In this document: positions 17,307 through 25,229 of the stretch, one piece after another
Layout: each line of letters opens with the position of its first letter
Numbering within the stretch: the first letter of the stretch is position 1
The notes under the pieces: generated by a model
Told to the model about the DNA's origin: nothing
Databases searched by the model: none
The model's input: the letters and a program-made list of their open reading frames with translations, nothing else
Position numbers and translations under genes: made by a program
DNA from: Microbacterium oleivorans
GTDB lineage: Bacteria > Actinomycetota > Actinomycetes > Actinomycetales > Microbacteriaceae
Reading direction: 5' to 3'
Assembly (NCBI RefSeq): GCF_013389665.1
Contig: NZ_CP058316.1
Location: 3,100,001 to 3,164,000, forward strand
Length of the DNA: 64,000 nt

Positions 17307-18215
17307 TCAGCGCCGCGACGTGTCGAGGATGGCGTCCTCGTCCTCCATGTCGCGGTCGCGCTTGGTCTCGCGTCGACGGCGCAGCGCGGCCGGCAGGACC
17401 GGGTCCGTCGGCGACGGGGCGGACGCCGGCGTCTCGACGATTCTCGGGCTCGCCGCTGCCGCTGCGGCGTCGGCCTCGTCCTCGCGGCGATGCCGGCGCT
17501 CGGTGCGGATCATGTACCAGATGAAGACGAAGCCCATGATGGCGAACAGGATCCACTGGATCGCGTAGGACAGGTGCGGCCCGGGGTCCTCCGACGGCGA
17601 CGGCATGGCCCCGAGCGTCTCGGCGGGCGCGGGATCCTCCGACGCGAGCAGGCCGTACGCGGACGTCACCACCTCGCCGCTCAGCCCTGCCTCGGCCACG
17701 ACGAGGTCGAGGTTGATGGTCGGCACCTGACCGGCGGGCGCAGAGCGTCCCGACGTCGGAGCCGCCTCCGAGGGCTTGAGTCGGGCGACCACCGTCACCA
17801 CGCCCGCCGGGGGAGCCGCGATCGACTCCGGCTCGGGGCTGTCGGCGCCCGGGGGCACCCAACCGCGGTCGACGACGAAGACCCGGCCCTCGACGGTGCG
17901 GAACGGCACGAGGACCTCGAACGCCGACGTGCCGCCGTGCGGTCGATTGCGCACGAGCACCTGCTGATCGGTGAGGTACTCGCCGCGCAGCAGGACGGGG
18001 TGCCATTCGTCGCCCGCCTCCAATTCGGCGCCGACGGGGATGAGCTCGCCGAGCGGAGCGGGATCGGCGTCGTAATTGCGCTCGACGAGCGCGAGCTGTT
18101 CGCTGCGGTCCTCGTTGCGGGTGAACTGCCAGTTCGACAGATAGGCGCAGGCGACGGCGAACGCGATCGCGATCGCCACGTACCCGGACCATCGCAGGGC
18201 GGTGCGGCCGTTCAC
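17307..18215 (-). CDS. SURF1-family cytochrome c oxidase assembly protein
   Basis: 302-residue membrane protein of the SURF1 family, which assists haem A insertion into the aa3-type cytochrome oxidase. The N-terminal helix (YVAIAIAFAVACAYLSNWQF) carries the family's WQ pair. The VRNRPHGGTSAFEVLVPF segment near residue 92 and VFVVDRGWVPPG near residue 117 are conserved. A second helix (IQWILFAIMGFVFIWYMI) lies near residue 220, followed by a charged tail. The GTG at 18215 overlaps the stop of the upstream small gene by four bases. CtaA and CtaB are encoded 13-16 kb away in the same window. Confidence 0.9.
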   Translation of the reverse strand: MNGRTALRWSGYVAIAIAFAVACAYLSNWQFTRNEDRSEQLALVERNYDADPAPLGELIPVGAELEAGDEWHPVLLRGEYLTDQQVLVRNRPHGGTSAFEVLVPFRTVEGRVFVVDRGWVPPGADSPEPESIAAPPAGVVTVVARLKPSEAAPTSGRSAPAGQVPTINLDLVVAEAGLSGEVVTSAYGLLASEDPAPAETLGAMPSPSEDPGPHLSYAIQWILFAIMGFVFIWYMIRTERRHRREDEADAAAAAASPRIVETPASAPSPTDPVLPAALRRRRETKRDRDMEDEDAILDTSRR

Positions 18216-18430
18216 GGTGCCGGCTCCGTGTCGGCCGTCGACGCCGAGACCGGCTCGACCGCCACGGGGAAGTCGCGCGCCGCGAGGAACTCGCGGAGGT
18301 ACGCCACGTGCTCGTCGCAGGCGGTCCAGACCTTCCGGCGCTCGGCGGTGTGGATGCGGGGATTGCGCCAGACGACGCGCCAACGGGCGCTCGCCCGGCA
18401 GCCCGCCCGCGAGCACTCGACGTCGTTCAC
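18212..18430 (-). CDS. Small Cys/His-containing protein between DUF3099 and SURF1 genes
   Basis: 72-residue protein of unknown function. It begins VNDVECSRAGCRASARW and has a later TACDEHVAYLREFL segment, so a C-x4-C pair and a C-x2-H pair could form one metal site. Start and stop both overlap neighbours by four bases (GTGA on each side), so it is tightly coupled to the DUF3099 and SURF1 genes. Context suggests a part in cytochrome oxidase assembly or metal handling; this is inference. The longer reading frame to 18817 overlaps DUF3099 and is rejected. Confidence 0.75.
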   Translation of the reverse strand: MNDVECSRAGCRASARWRVVWRNPRIHTAERRKVWTACDEHVAYLREFLAARDFPVAVEPVSASTADTEPAP

Positions 18431-18783
18431 TCCGGTCGGGACTCTCGGATCTCGATGACGGTGGGGGCCGGGGCCGCCGGCTGCGCGGTGGCCGTCGGTG
18501 CCGGTTCGGGCCGCTCGGGCAGGGCGCTCAGGGGAGAGACGGCGGGCGCCTCCCGAACGTCGTCCCCGACGTTCGCGACGATCACCGCGAAGTACGGGAG
18601 GAACACCGCACCCACGGCCAGGACCGCGGTGTGCCAGCCGTACGGGGCGATCACGACCATGAGGATGAAGCACACCACGCGCACCGCCATCATGATGAAG
18701 TACTTCGTCATGCGGCGGGTCGAGTCGTCGTGCGGAGCGCGCGGGAGCGAGGTCGCAGACGGGGTGGCGGAATGGTGCTTCAC
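18427..18783 (-). CDS. DUF3099 family membrane protein
   Basis: 118-residue protein with two adjacent transmembrane helices, about residues 27-48 (YFIMMAVRVVCFILMVVIAP) and 50-70 (WHTAVLAVGAVFLPYFAVIV). The Pro/Ala-rich C-terminal tail is probably disordered. The helix arrangement and the RMTKYFIMMAVRVVCF opening match actinobacterial DUF3099 proteins, whose function is unknown. It is the first gene of a three-gene overlapping unit ending in SURF1. A TATCCT hexamer lies 9 nt before the GTG start. Confidence 0.8.
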   Translation of the reverse strand: MKHHSATPSATSLPRAPHDDSTRRMTKYFIMMAVRVVCFILMVVIAPYGWHTAVLAVGAVFLPYFAVIVANVGDDVREAPAVSPLSALPERPEPAPTATAQPAAPAPTVIEIRESRPE

Positions 18784-18825
18784 GGTGCACCCAGGATACG
18801 CCCGCTGGATGCGGCATGGCCGGGC

Positions 18826-19299
18826 TCAGAACGAGGAGTAGCTGTTCGAGGTGTCCTGCTCGATGGCCCAGCCGATGAACGAGGCGAACAGGATGATGCC
18901 GACAACGGCCAGGGCGAGGCCGGCGTAGCCGACGATGAGCCCGGCGAGCGCCATCCCGCGTCCCTTCTCGCCCGTGCGCTTGATCTGCGAGAGCGAGATG
19001 TGGCCCATGATGACGCCGGCGATGGAGCCGATGATCGGCAGGATCCAGATGAAGCCGACGATCGAGGAGATCATCGACACGATCGACAGCGCGTTCGTCT
19101 TCTGCTGCGCGTAGCCCCCGCCGTAGCCGTATGCCGGCGGTGGATAAGCGGCGGGCTGGTAGCCCTGCGCGGCAGACGGGTAGCTCTCCTGCTGCTGCGG
19201 CGGCGTCGCGTACGGGGGAGCGGGCGGCGGCACGGGCGAGGCCGAGGCGGGCTGCGGGGGGGTGGGATTCGGCTGCTGCGGCTGGGCGGGATCGCTCAC
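18826..19299 (-). CDS. DUF4190-type membrane protein with proline-rich N-terminus
   Basis: 157-residue protein. The first ~70 residues are rich in Pro, Gln, Ala and Tyr (low complexity, likely cytoplasmic and disordered). The C-terminal half has two helices around a conserved loop: ALSIVSMISSIVGFIWILPI, then GVIMGHISLSQIKRTGEKG, then GMALAGLIVGYAGLALAVVG. This is the DUF4190 pattern, common in actinobacteria and of unknown function. The GTG at 19299 is preceded by GAGGAG, so the frame start at 19341 is not used. Confidence 0.82.
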   Translation of the reverse strand: MSDPAQPQQPNPTPPQPASASPVPPPAPPYATPPQQQESYPSAAQGYQPAAYPPPAYGYGGGYAQQKTNALSIVSMISSIVGFIWILPIIGSIAGVIMGHISLSQIKRTGEKGRGMALAGLIVGYAGLALAVVGIILFASFIGWAIEQDTSNSYSSF

Positions 19300-19403
19300 A
19301 TCTGCTCCTCGTCGACGTCGGGTCGCCAGCTTATCGGTCACGGGTGCGCCCGCACGCGGCCGCTAGGCTTGCGGGGTTCCCGCCGCCGTCACAGGAGAGT
19401 CGC

Positions 19404-20114
19404 ATGTCCACGTCCCGAGTCGTCCTCATCACCGGAGGCAATCGCGGCATCGGCCGTGCGATCGCCGAGCGCTTCGTCGCGGACGGGCATCGGGTCGCGG
19501 TCACGGCGCGATCGGGCGAAGGTCCCGTCGGCGCGCTCACCGTTCGCGCCGACGTGACCGATGCGGCCTCTCTCGACGCGGCCCTCTCGCAGGTCGAGGC
19601 CGAGCTCGGGCCGGTGGAGGTCGTGGTCGCGAACGCGGGCATCACGAAGGACACCCTTCTGCTGCGCATGAGCGAGGACGATTTCGATTCCGTCGTCTCG
19701 ACGAACCTCGGCGGCGCGTTCCGGGTCGTCAAACGCGCCTCCAAGGCGATGCTCCGCGCTCGCTGGGGCCGCGTCATCCTCATCTCGAGCGTCGTCGGGC
19801 TCTTCGGCTCCGCGGGGCAGGTCAACTACTCGTCGTCCAAGGCCGGCCTCGTCGGCTTCGCACGCTCCCTCACCCGTGAGCTCGGTGCGCGCGGGATCAC
19901 GGCCAACGTCGTGGCACCGGGGTTCATCGAGACCGACATGACCGCCGCGCTGCCCGAGGACACCCAGGCCGAGTACAAGCGCAGCATCCCCGCGGGACGG
20001 TACGGTTCGCCGGCCGAGGTGGCCGCTGCCGTGGCGTGGCTCGCCTCCGACGAGGCCGCCTACATCTCCGGCGCCGTCATCCCGATCGACGGCGGCCTCG
20101 GCATGGGGCACTGA
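19404..20114 (+). CDS. fabG: 3-oxoacyl-ACP reductase (FabG/MabA-like SDR)
   Basis: 236-residue short-chain dehydrogenase expected to reduce 3-ketoacyl-ACP with NADPH in the elongation cycle. The nucleotide site GGNRGIGRAIAE is near residue 10, NAGITKD near residue 80, the catalytic Ser in ILISSVVG near residue 130, and the YSSSK Tyr/Lys pair near residue 145. The C-terminal ISGAVIPIDGGLGMGH closely matches the FabG/MabA group. The ATG at 19404 follows AGGAGAGTC. It lies far from the fabDHF cluster at 40-44 kb. TAGGCT at 19364-19369 is a likely -10. Confidence 0.88.
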   Translation: MSTSRVVLITGGNRGIGRAIAERFVADGHRVAVTARSGEGPVGALTVRADVTDAASLDAALSQVEAELGPVEVVVANAGITKDTLLLRMSEDDFDSVVSTNLGGAFRVVKRASKAMLRARWGRVILISSVVGLFGSAGQVNYSSSKAGLVGFARSLTRELGARGITANVVAPGFIETDMTAALPEDTQAEYKRSIPAGRYGSPAEVAAAVAWLASDEAAYISGAVIPIDGGLGMGH

Positions 20115-20124
20115 CCGGAGGCGC

Positions 20125-20820
20125 TCACACCAGCGCGGCCGCGATGGTTCGCGCCAACCGTTGCGGCTGCGAGAACTGCGGCCAGTGGCCCGAGCCGAGC
20201 TCGACGACGTTCGCATCCGCGATCGCGTCGAACTCGGCGAGGAACGGCGGCCAGTCGGCGAGCATGGCGGTGAACGCGGCGCGGTCCGCCGAGCCCGAGA
20301 GCACCGTGACCGGGATGCCGTAGCGGCGCGGGTCCGACAGCACCACCGGGTCGGTCGGCACGCGACCGGGAACGGGATGCGTGCGCTCCGCCCATCGTTC
20401 CCGCGTCGGCAGGTCCAGATCCGCGACATCGGGATCGTCGAAGAAACTCCATCCCGGGAAGGGCACGAGCCCGTCGACGACCGGGAACTCCGAGATCTCG
20501 GCCCCCTCGGCAGGCGGGGCGGTGTCGACGAACACCACCCTCGACACGCGTTCGGGCCGGCGGTCCGCGGCCGCCCACGCGACGTTGCCGCCTCCGCTGT
20601 GGCCGACGAGCGCGATCCCGGGCGCGTCGGGGTCGACCCCGTCGATGCGCTCGACGACCGCGGCGATCCAGTCGGCGAGCCGGGCATCCGGGTCAGGGTG
20701 CGGTCCGACGCCCGGCAGCGTGAGCGGGTGCGGTGTGTGTCCCGCGTCGCGGAGCGCGGGGACCACGTCGTCCCACGAGGAGGCGTCGAGCCAGAGGCCC
20801 GGAATGAGGATCACGTCCAT
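20125..20820 (-). CDS. Alpha/beta hydrolase
   Basis: 231-residue alpha/beta-hydrolase fold protein opening directly with a beta strand and oxyanion loop (MDVILIPGLWLDASSWDDV). The nucleophile elbow is GHSGGGN near residue 75, and a candidate catalytic His is in ELGSGHWPQFSQPQ near the C-terminus. There is no signal peptide, so it is cytosolic. The substrate is unknown; relatives include esterases and lactonases. It converges on fabG with only 10 nt between the genes. Confidence 0.8.
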   Translation of the reverse strand: MDVILIPGLWLDASSWDDVVPALRDAGHTPHPLTLPGVGPHPDPDARLADWIAAVVERIDGVDPDAPGIALVGHSGGGNVAWAAADRRPERVSRVVFVDTAPPAEGAEISEFPVVDGLVPFPGWSFFDDPDVADLDLPTRERWAERTHPVPGRVPTDPVVLSDPRRYGIPVTVLSGSADRAAFTAMLADWPPFLAEFDAIADANVVELGSGHWPQFSQPQRLARTIAAALV

Positions 20821-20826
20821 GCCACG

Positions 20827-20832
20827 ACGCTA
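20827..20832 (-). promoter_or_regulatory. -10 element of the alpha/beta hydrolase gene (leaderless)
   Basis: TAGCGT on the minus strand, 6 nt before the ATG at 20820. Confidence 0.45.
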
Positions 20833-20863
20833 GCCCCGTGGGCCCGCGCGCGACAGTGGCCGG

Positions 20864-20883
20864 CCGGCCAGCCGATCGGCCGG
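20864..20883 (-). terminator. Possible terminator after serB
   Basis: 6-bp CCGGCC/GGCCGG stem with an 8-nt loop, just past the serB stop codon. Weak, with no T-run. Confidence 0.3.
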
Positions 20884-20884
20884 G

Positions 20885-21520
20885 TCAGGGCAGCAACGGG
20901 ATGAGCTCGCGCAGATCGACCGGTCCCACGACGAGATCCGCCTGGCGTCGGACGGCGGGCTTGGCGTTGAACGCGACCCCCAGGCCCGCGGCCGCCATCA
21001 TGCGCAGGTCGTTGGCGCCGTCGCCGACGGCGATGGTGCGGTTCGGCGGGACGTCGCGCTCCGCCGCCCAGGTCCGCAGCGATACGGCTTTGGCTTCCGC
21101 GTCGACGATGTCTCCGTCGACGGTGCCGTCGAGAGCGCCGTCTCGGACGCTCAGACGGTTCGCGCGCCAGACGTCGGCATCGAGTCCCGGCGCGATCACA
21201 TCGAGGATCTCGTGGAACCCGCCGGAGACCACGGCGGCTGCGCCCCCGCGGTCGTGGATGGCGTCGATCAGCTCCCGCGCGCCGGGCGTCGGCTGGACGC
21301 GTGCCAGCACCCGGGCGAAAGCGGCGACGGGGACACCGGCCAGCGCTGCGACGCGGGAGCGCAGGCTCGAGGCGAAGTCCACGTCGCCGCGCATGGCGGC
21401 CTCGGTGGCGGCGGCGACCTCGGCGCCGCGTCCCGCCTCGTCGGCGATCAACTCGATGACCTCGTTGCGGAGCAGCGTCGAATCGGCATCGAAGACCACG
21501 AGGAAGCGTGCAGGTCGCAT
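20885..21520 (-). CDS. serB: Phosphoserine phosphatase-type HAD hydrolase
   Basis: 211-residue HAD-superfamily phosphatase that hydrolyses O-phosphoserine in the last step of serine synthesis. Motif I is VVFDADSTLLR near residue 8 (DxDST, typical of SerB), motif II VSGGFHEIL near residue 100, and motif III/IV KAVSLRTWA and IAVGDGANDLRMM near residue 165. The regulatory ACT domain found at the N-terminus of some SerB proteins is absent. It is transcribed from its own leaderless-type promoter and is not in an operon with other serine genes. Confidence 0.9.
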   Translation of the reverse strand: MRPARFLVVFDADSTLLRNEVIELIADEAGRGAEVAAATEAAMRGDVDFASSLRSRVAALAGVPVAAFARVLARVQPTPGARELIDAIHDRGGAAAVVSGGFHEILDVIAPGLDADVWRANRLSVRDGALDGTVDGDIVDAEAKAVSLRTWAAERDVPPNRTIAVGDGANDLRMMAAAGLGVAFNAKPAVRRQADLVVGPVDLRELIPLLP

Positions 21521-21526
21521 GCCCCC

Positions 21527-21532
21527 ACGCTA
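21527..21532 (-). promoter_or_regulatory. -10 element of serB (leaderless)
   Basis: TAGCGT on the minus strand, 6 nt before the serB ATG. Confidence 0.45.
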
Positions 21533-21545
21533 GCGGGGCTCGGGG

Positions 21546-22790
21546 TCAGCGCTCGACGCGGGCGTTCTTGGCGACGATGGTGATGCCGCTGTCGGTGACG
21601 GTGAACCCGCGGGCGAGATCGCGGTCGCGGTCGACGCCGACGGTGGCGCCGTCCTCGAGGACCACGTTCTTGTCGAGGATCGCCCGGTGCACCCGGGCTC
21701 CGGCGCCGACGCTGACGTAGTCGAACAGCACCGAGTCGGTGATGGTGGCACCGCCCCCGGAGAGGGTCCACGGGCCGACGACACTGCGTTCGAGGTGGGT
21801 GCCCGACAGCACCGACCCGAGCGAGACGATGGAGTCGATCGCATTGCCCATACGCCCCACGCTGTCGCGCACGAACTTCGCCGGCGGGGAGTTGACCGCC
21901 TGCGAGTGGATCTGCCAGTCGGTGTTGTAGAGGTTGAAGATCGGCAGGGTCGAGATGAGGTCCATGTGCGCGTCGAAGAACGACTCGATCGTGCCGACGT
22001 CGCGCCAGTAGTTGCGGTCGCGCGGGGTCGATCCGGGGACGTCGTTGCGCTTGAAGTCGTAGACGGCGGCCTCGCCGCGGTCGACGAAGTACGGCACGAT
22101 GTCGCCGCCCATGTCGTGGTTCGAGGTGGGGATCTCGCCGTCGGCCTCGACGGCCTCGATGAGCGCGTCGGTGTCGAAGATGTAGTTGCCCATCGAAGCG
22201 AGCACCTCGTGCGGCGAGTCGGGAAGGCCCGCCGGATCCTGCGGCTTCTCGAGGAAGGCGCGGATGCGGGTCTCGTCGGTCGGCTCGACGTCGATGACGC
22301 CGAACTGGTTGGCCAGGCCGATCGGCTGCCGGATACCGGCGACCGTGGCGCGCGCGCCCGACTCGATGTGCGCGTCGAGCATCTGGCGGAAGTCCATGCG
22401 ATACACATGGTCGGCGCCGATGACCACGACGATGTCGGGCTTCTCGTCGTTGATCAGGTTCAACGACTGCAGGATCGCGTCGGCGGAGCCGGAGAACCAG
22501 CGCTTGCCCAGACGCTGCTGGGCGGGAACGGACGCCACGTACGAGTCCAGCAGCGCCGACATGCGCCACGTCTGCGACACGTGGCGGTCGAGACTGTGCG
22601 ATTTGTACTGCGTGAGCACGACGACCTGCCGCAGCCCCGAGTTGATGAGGTTGGAGATCGCGAAATCGATGAGGCGGTACTGGCCGCCGAACGGCACGGC
22701 GGGCTTCGCGCGATCAGCCGTCAGCGGCATGAGGCGCTTTCCCTCGCCGCCGGCGAGAACGATTCCGAAGACCTTGGGCGCTGCTGGCAT
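21546..22790 (-). CDS. glgC: Glucose-1-phosphate adenylyltransferase (ADP-glucose pyrophosphorylase)
   Basis: 414-residue enzyme making ADP-glucose from ATP and glucose-1-phosphate, the activated donor for glycogen and maltose-1-phosphate synthesis. The nucleotidyltransferase motif [13 protein letters not shown] is near residue 13, with the adjacent [16 protein letters not shown], and [11 protein letters not shown] and DHVYRMDF further on. The C-terminal third is a left-handed beta-helix. It is divergent from the glycosyltransferase gene with only 47 nt between starts, and each gene carries its own leaderless-type -10. Confidence 0.96.
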   Translation of the reverse strand: MPAAPKVFGIVLAGGEGKRLMPLTADRAKPAVPFGGQYRLIDFAISNLINSGLRQVVVLTQYKSHSLDRHVSQTWRMSALLDSYVASVPAQQRLGKRWFSGSADAILQSLNLINDEKPDIVVVIGADHVYRMDFRQMLDAHIESGARATVAGIRQPIGLANQFGVIDVEPTDETRIRAFLEKPQDPAGLPDSPHEVLASMGNYIFDTDALIEAVEADGEIPTSNHDMGGDIVPYFVDRGEAAVYDFKRNDVPGSTPRDRNYWRDVGTIESFFDAHMDLISTLPIFNLYNTDWQIHSQAVNSPPAKFVRDSVGRMGNAIDSIVSLGSVLSGTHLERSVVGPWTLSGGGATITDSVLFDYVSVGAGARVHRAILDKNVVLEDGATVGVDRDRDLARGFTVTDSGITIVAKNARVER

Positions 22791-22796
22791 GGCACC

Positions 22797-22802
22797 ACAC
22801 TA
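22797..22802 (-). promoter_or_regulatory. -10 element of glgC (leaderless)
   Basis: TAGTGT on the minus strand, 6 nt before the glgC ATG. Confidence 0.45.
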
Positions 22803-22824
22803 GGCCCGGCGAACGCTGGTGTAC

Positions 22825-22830
22825 TAGCGT
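22825..22830 (+). promoter_or_regulatory. -10 element of glgM/glgA (leaderless)
   Basis: TAGCGT, 7 nt before the ATG at 22838, divergent from the glgC -10. Confidence 0.45.
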
Positions 22831-22837
22831 TCGAGCC

Positions 22838-24031
22838 ATGCGTGTAGACATCGTCTCGAAGGAGTATCCTCCCGCGATCTACGGGGGTGCCGGGGTGCAT
22901 GTCACCGAACTCGTCCGTGCCCTGCGAGAGAGCATCGAGGTTCAGGTGCGCGCGTTCGGAGAGGGGCGCGACGAGGCCGACACGACCTCGTACGGCACGC
23001 CCGTCGAACTGCGGGACGCCAACGCGGCCCTGCAGACGCTCGGCATCGATCTCGAGATCGTCGGGGATGTCGCCGGCGCCGACGTGGTGCACAGCCACAC
23101 CTGGTACGCCAACTTCGCGGGACACGTCGCCTCGCTGCTGCACGGGATCCCGCACGTCATCACGGCGCACTCGCTCGAGCCGCTCCGGCCCTGGAAGGCA
23201 GAGCAACTGGGGGGCGGCTACGCGGTCTCGAGCTACATCGAGAAGACGGCCTACGAGAACGCGGCCGCCATCGTCGCCGTCAGCGACGGGATGCGCCGCG
23301 ACATCCTCCGCAGCTACCCGTCGCTGGACCCCGAGAAGGTCTCGGTGATCTACAACGGCATCGACGTCGACGCCTGGCGGCCGGTCGACGACATCGCCGT
23401 GCTCGAGCGTTTCGGCATCGATCCCGCCCGCCCGTCCGTCGTCTTCGTCGGCCGGATCACCCGGCAGAAGGGGCTGCCGTACTTCCTGCGCGCGGCGCGG
23501 CTGCTGCCGACGGACGTGCAGGTCGTCCTGTGTGCGGGGGCGCCCGACACCCCCGAGATCATGACCGAGGTGCAGGGGCTCGTCCGCGAGCTGCAGCAGG
23601 AGCGTTCGGGCGTCGTGTGGATCGAGGAGTTCCTGCCCCGCGACCAGCTGTGCGCGATCCTGACTGCGGCGACGACGTTCGTGTGTCCGTCGGTCTACGA
23701 GCCGCTCGGAATCGTCAACCTCGAGGCGATGGCCTGCGGCGCCGCCGTCGTCGGTACGGCCACGGGCGGCATCCCGGAGGTCGTCGTCGACGGGGTGACC
23801 GGCCGTCTGGTCCCGATCGAGCAGGCCGAGGACGGCACGGGAACCCCCCTCGATCCGGAGCGGTTCGTCGCCGACCTCGCCGGTGTCCTCACCGAGGTGG
23901 TCAGCGACCCCGAGACCGCGCAGCGGTACGGCGCGGCGGGCAGAGAGCGCGCCGCGAAAGACTTCAGCTGGGGCGCCATCGCGCAGGAGACGGCCGCGTT
24001 GTACGCGAAGGTGGCGGAGGCCGGCCGCTAG
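22838..24031 (+). CDS. glgM: Actinobacterial GT4 glycogen/maltose-1-phosphate synthase
   Basis: 397-residue retaining glycosyltransferase using ADP-glucose. The N-terminal acceptor domain starts DIVSKEYPPAIYGGAGVHV. The C-terminal donor domain has FVGRITRQKGLPYFL near residue 205 and CPSVYEPLGIVNLEAMACG near residue 290, where the Glu residues bind the sugar nucleotide. At this length and in a divergent pair with glgC it matches the actinobacterial GlgM (alpha-maltose-1-phosphate synthase) rather than the longer classical GT5 GlgA. Product specificity cannot be proven from sequence. Confidence 0.87.
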   Translation: MRVDIVSKEYPPAIYGGAGVHVTELVRALRESIEVQVRAFGEGRDEADTTSYGTPVELRDANAALQTLGIDLEIVGDVAGADVVHSHTWYANFAGHVASLLHGIPHVITAHSLEPLRPWKAEQLGGGYAVSSYIEKTAYENAAAIVAVSDGMRRDILRSYPSLDPEKVSVIYNGIDVDAWRPVDDIAVLERFGIDPARPSVVFVGRITRQKGLPYFLRAARLLPTDVQVVLCAGAPDTPEIMTEVQGLVRELQQERSGVVWIEEFLPRDQLCAILTAATTFVCPSVYEPLGIVNLEAMACGAAVVGTATGGIPEVVVDGVTGRLVPIEQAEDGTGTPLDPERFVADLAGVLTEVVSDPETAQRYGAAGRERAAKDFSWGAIAQETAALYAKVAEAGR

Positions 24032-24034
24032 GCT
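24029..24034 (+). promoter_or_regulatory. -10 element of the downstream ABC ATPase (leaderless)
   Basis: TAGGCT, whose first three bases are the glgM stop codon, 6 nt before the next ATG at 24041. Confidence 0.45.
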
Positions 24035-24040
24035 GAACAC

Positions 24041-24826
24041 ATGCCGCAGGTCCTGGAGTTCTCCGACGTCGTCGTCCGCCGAAACGCCCGGAACATCGTC
24101 GATCGGGTCGACTGGGCGGTGAGCGATGACCAGCGCTGGGTCGTGCTCGGCCCGAACGGCGCGGGCAAGACCACGGTGCTCCAGCTCGCCGCGAGCCTGC
24201 TCCATCCCACGTCGGGGACGGTCGAGATCCTCGGCGAGCGACTCGGTCGCACCGACGTCTTCGAGTTGCGCCCGCGCATCGGCTTCGCCTCGTCTGCGAT
24301 GGCGCGACGCGTCCCCCCGGAGGAGACCGTGCTGAACGTCGTGCTGACGGCGGCCTACGCGGTGCTCGGCCGCTGGCGCGAGGACTACGAGGACATCGAC
24401 GAGCGGCGCGCCATGCGGGTGCTCGCGGAGTGGAAGCTCGACGGCCTCGCCGACCGGACGTTCGGAACGCTTTCGGACGGCGAGCAGAAGCGGGTCCAGA
24501 TCGCGCGCGCGGTCATGACGGATCCCGAACTGCTCCTGCTCGACGAGCCGACGGCGAGCCTCGACCTCGGCGCGCGCGAGGAGCTGCTCTCGCTGCTCGG
24601 CGGCTACGCCCAGGCGCCCACGACTCCCGCGATGATCATGGTCACCCACCACGTCGAGGAGATCCCCGTGGGATTCACCCACGTGCTGCTCCTGCGCGAG
24701 GGGCGCGTCGTCGCGGCCGGTCCGCTCGCCGACGCCCTGACCGCCGAGAATCTGACCGAGACCTTCGGCCTGCCCATCACGCTGACGTCGGCCGACGGCA
24801 GGTATGCGGCGCGGGCGGCGTCCTGA
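24041..24826 (+). CDS. Orphan ABC transporter ATP-binding protein
   Basis: 261-residue soluble ABC ATPase with all catalytic elements: Walker A GPNGAGKTT near residue 40, signature LSDGEQKRVQIARAV near residue 147, Walker B LLLLDEPTASLD near residue 167, and switch His in MVTHHVEEIP. A DVFELRPRIGFAS segment fills the Q-loop region without an obvious Gln. No permease gene is adjacent. It resembles YlmA-type and molybdate/iron-type ATPases, but its transport partner, if any, is unknown. Confidence 0.88.
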   Translation: MPQVLEFSDVVVRRNARNIVDRVDWAVSDDQRWVVLGPNGAGKTTVLQLAASLLHPTSGTVEILGERLGRTDVFELRPRIGFASSAMARRVPPEETVLNVVLTAAYAVLGRWREDYEDIDERRAMRVLAEWKLDGLADRTFGTLSDGEQKRVQIARAVMTDPELLLLDEPTASLDLGAREELLSLLGGYAQAPTTPAMIMVTHHVEEIPVGFTHVLLLREGRVVAAGPLADALTAENLTETFGLPITLTSADGRYAARAAS

Positions 24827-24833
24827 AACCTGG

Positions 24834-24839
24834 TAAGAT
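24834..24839 (+). promoter_or_regulatory. -10 element of rpmE2
   Basis: TAAGAT about 73 nt before the rpmE2 start; no convincing -35. Confidence 0.45.
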
Positions 24840-24847
24840 CGCTCTTT

Positions 24848-24894
24848 GGTGCGAACGCACCGCAGACTTCCCTCGCCCTGGCAAAATCCAGGGC
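24848..24894 (+). promoter_or_regulatory. Two hairpins in the rpmE2 5' leader
   Basis: GGTGCG-AA-CGCACC (24848-24861) is followed by GCCCTGG-CAAAAT-CCAGGGC (24875-24894), then the AAGGAA ribosome site. The structured leader could control expression; there is no direct evidence of a ligand or protein. Confidence 0.4.
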
Positions 24895-24911
24895 ACCACG
24901 TAAGGAAACCC

Positions 24912-25163
24912 ATGAAGACTGACATCCACCCCGAGTACCGCGCCGTCGTTTTCCGCGACCTCGGCTCCGGCGAGACCTTCCTGACCCGTTCGACGGTCTC
25001 GAGCGACAAGACGATCGAGCTGGACGGCGAGACCTACCCGGTCATCGACGTCGAGATCTCGTCCGCGTCGCACCCGTTCTACACGGGCAAGCAGCGCATC
25101 ATGGACTCGGCCGGCCGCGTCGAGAAGTTCAACCAGCGCTTCAAGAACTTCGGCTCCAAGTAA
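24912..25163 (+). CDS. rpmE2: 50S ribosomal protein L31, type B
   Basis: 83-residue large-subunit ribosomal protein. The sequence lacks the CxxC zinc pairs of type A L31 and has the type B pattern ([12 protein letters not shown], then [13 protein letters not shown] and a basic end NQRFKNFG). Type B proteins often replace the zinc form when zinc is scarce. The ATG at 24912 has AAGGAA seven bases upstream. It is monocistronic, between its own promoter and a strong terminator. No Zur box was recognised. Confidence 0.96.
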   Translation: MKTDIHPEYRAVVFRDLGSGETFLTRSTVSSDKTIELDGETYPVIDVEISSASHPFYTGKQRIMDSAGRVEKFNQRFKNFGSK

Positions 25164-25174
25164 GCAGCCCAGCG

Positions 25175-25202
25175 CGAAAGCCCCGCTCCGGCGGGGCTTT
25201 CG
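25175..25202 (+). terminator. Intrinsic terminator of rpmE2
   Basis: 12-bp perfect stem (25175-25186 with 25191-25202), TCCG loop, ending in a TTTCG tail. It also lies between convergent genes. Confidence 0.85.
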
Positions 25203-25229
25203 TCGTTTCCGCGGCTGGGCCGGGGCCGA

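Noticed and set aside
20861..20872. GGCCGGCC palindromic run as a possible regulatory repeat
   Set aside because: Short GC palindromes are expected at this base composition; only a weak terminator reading was kept.
22721..25009. Minus-strand open frame of about 760 codons across glgM, the ABC gene and rpmE2
   Set aside because: It spans three well-supported plus-strand genes and their spacers, so cannot be real alongside them.
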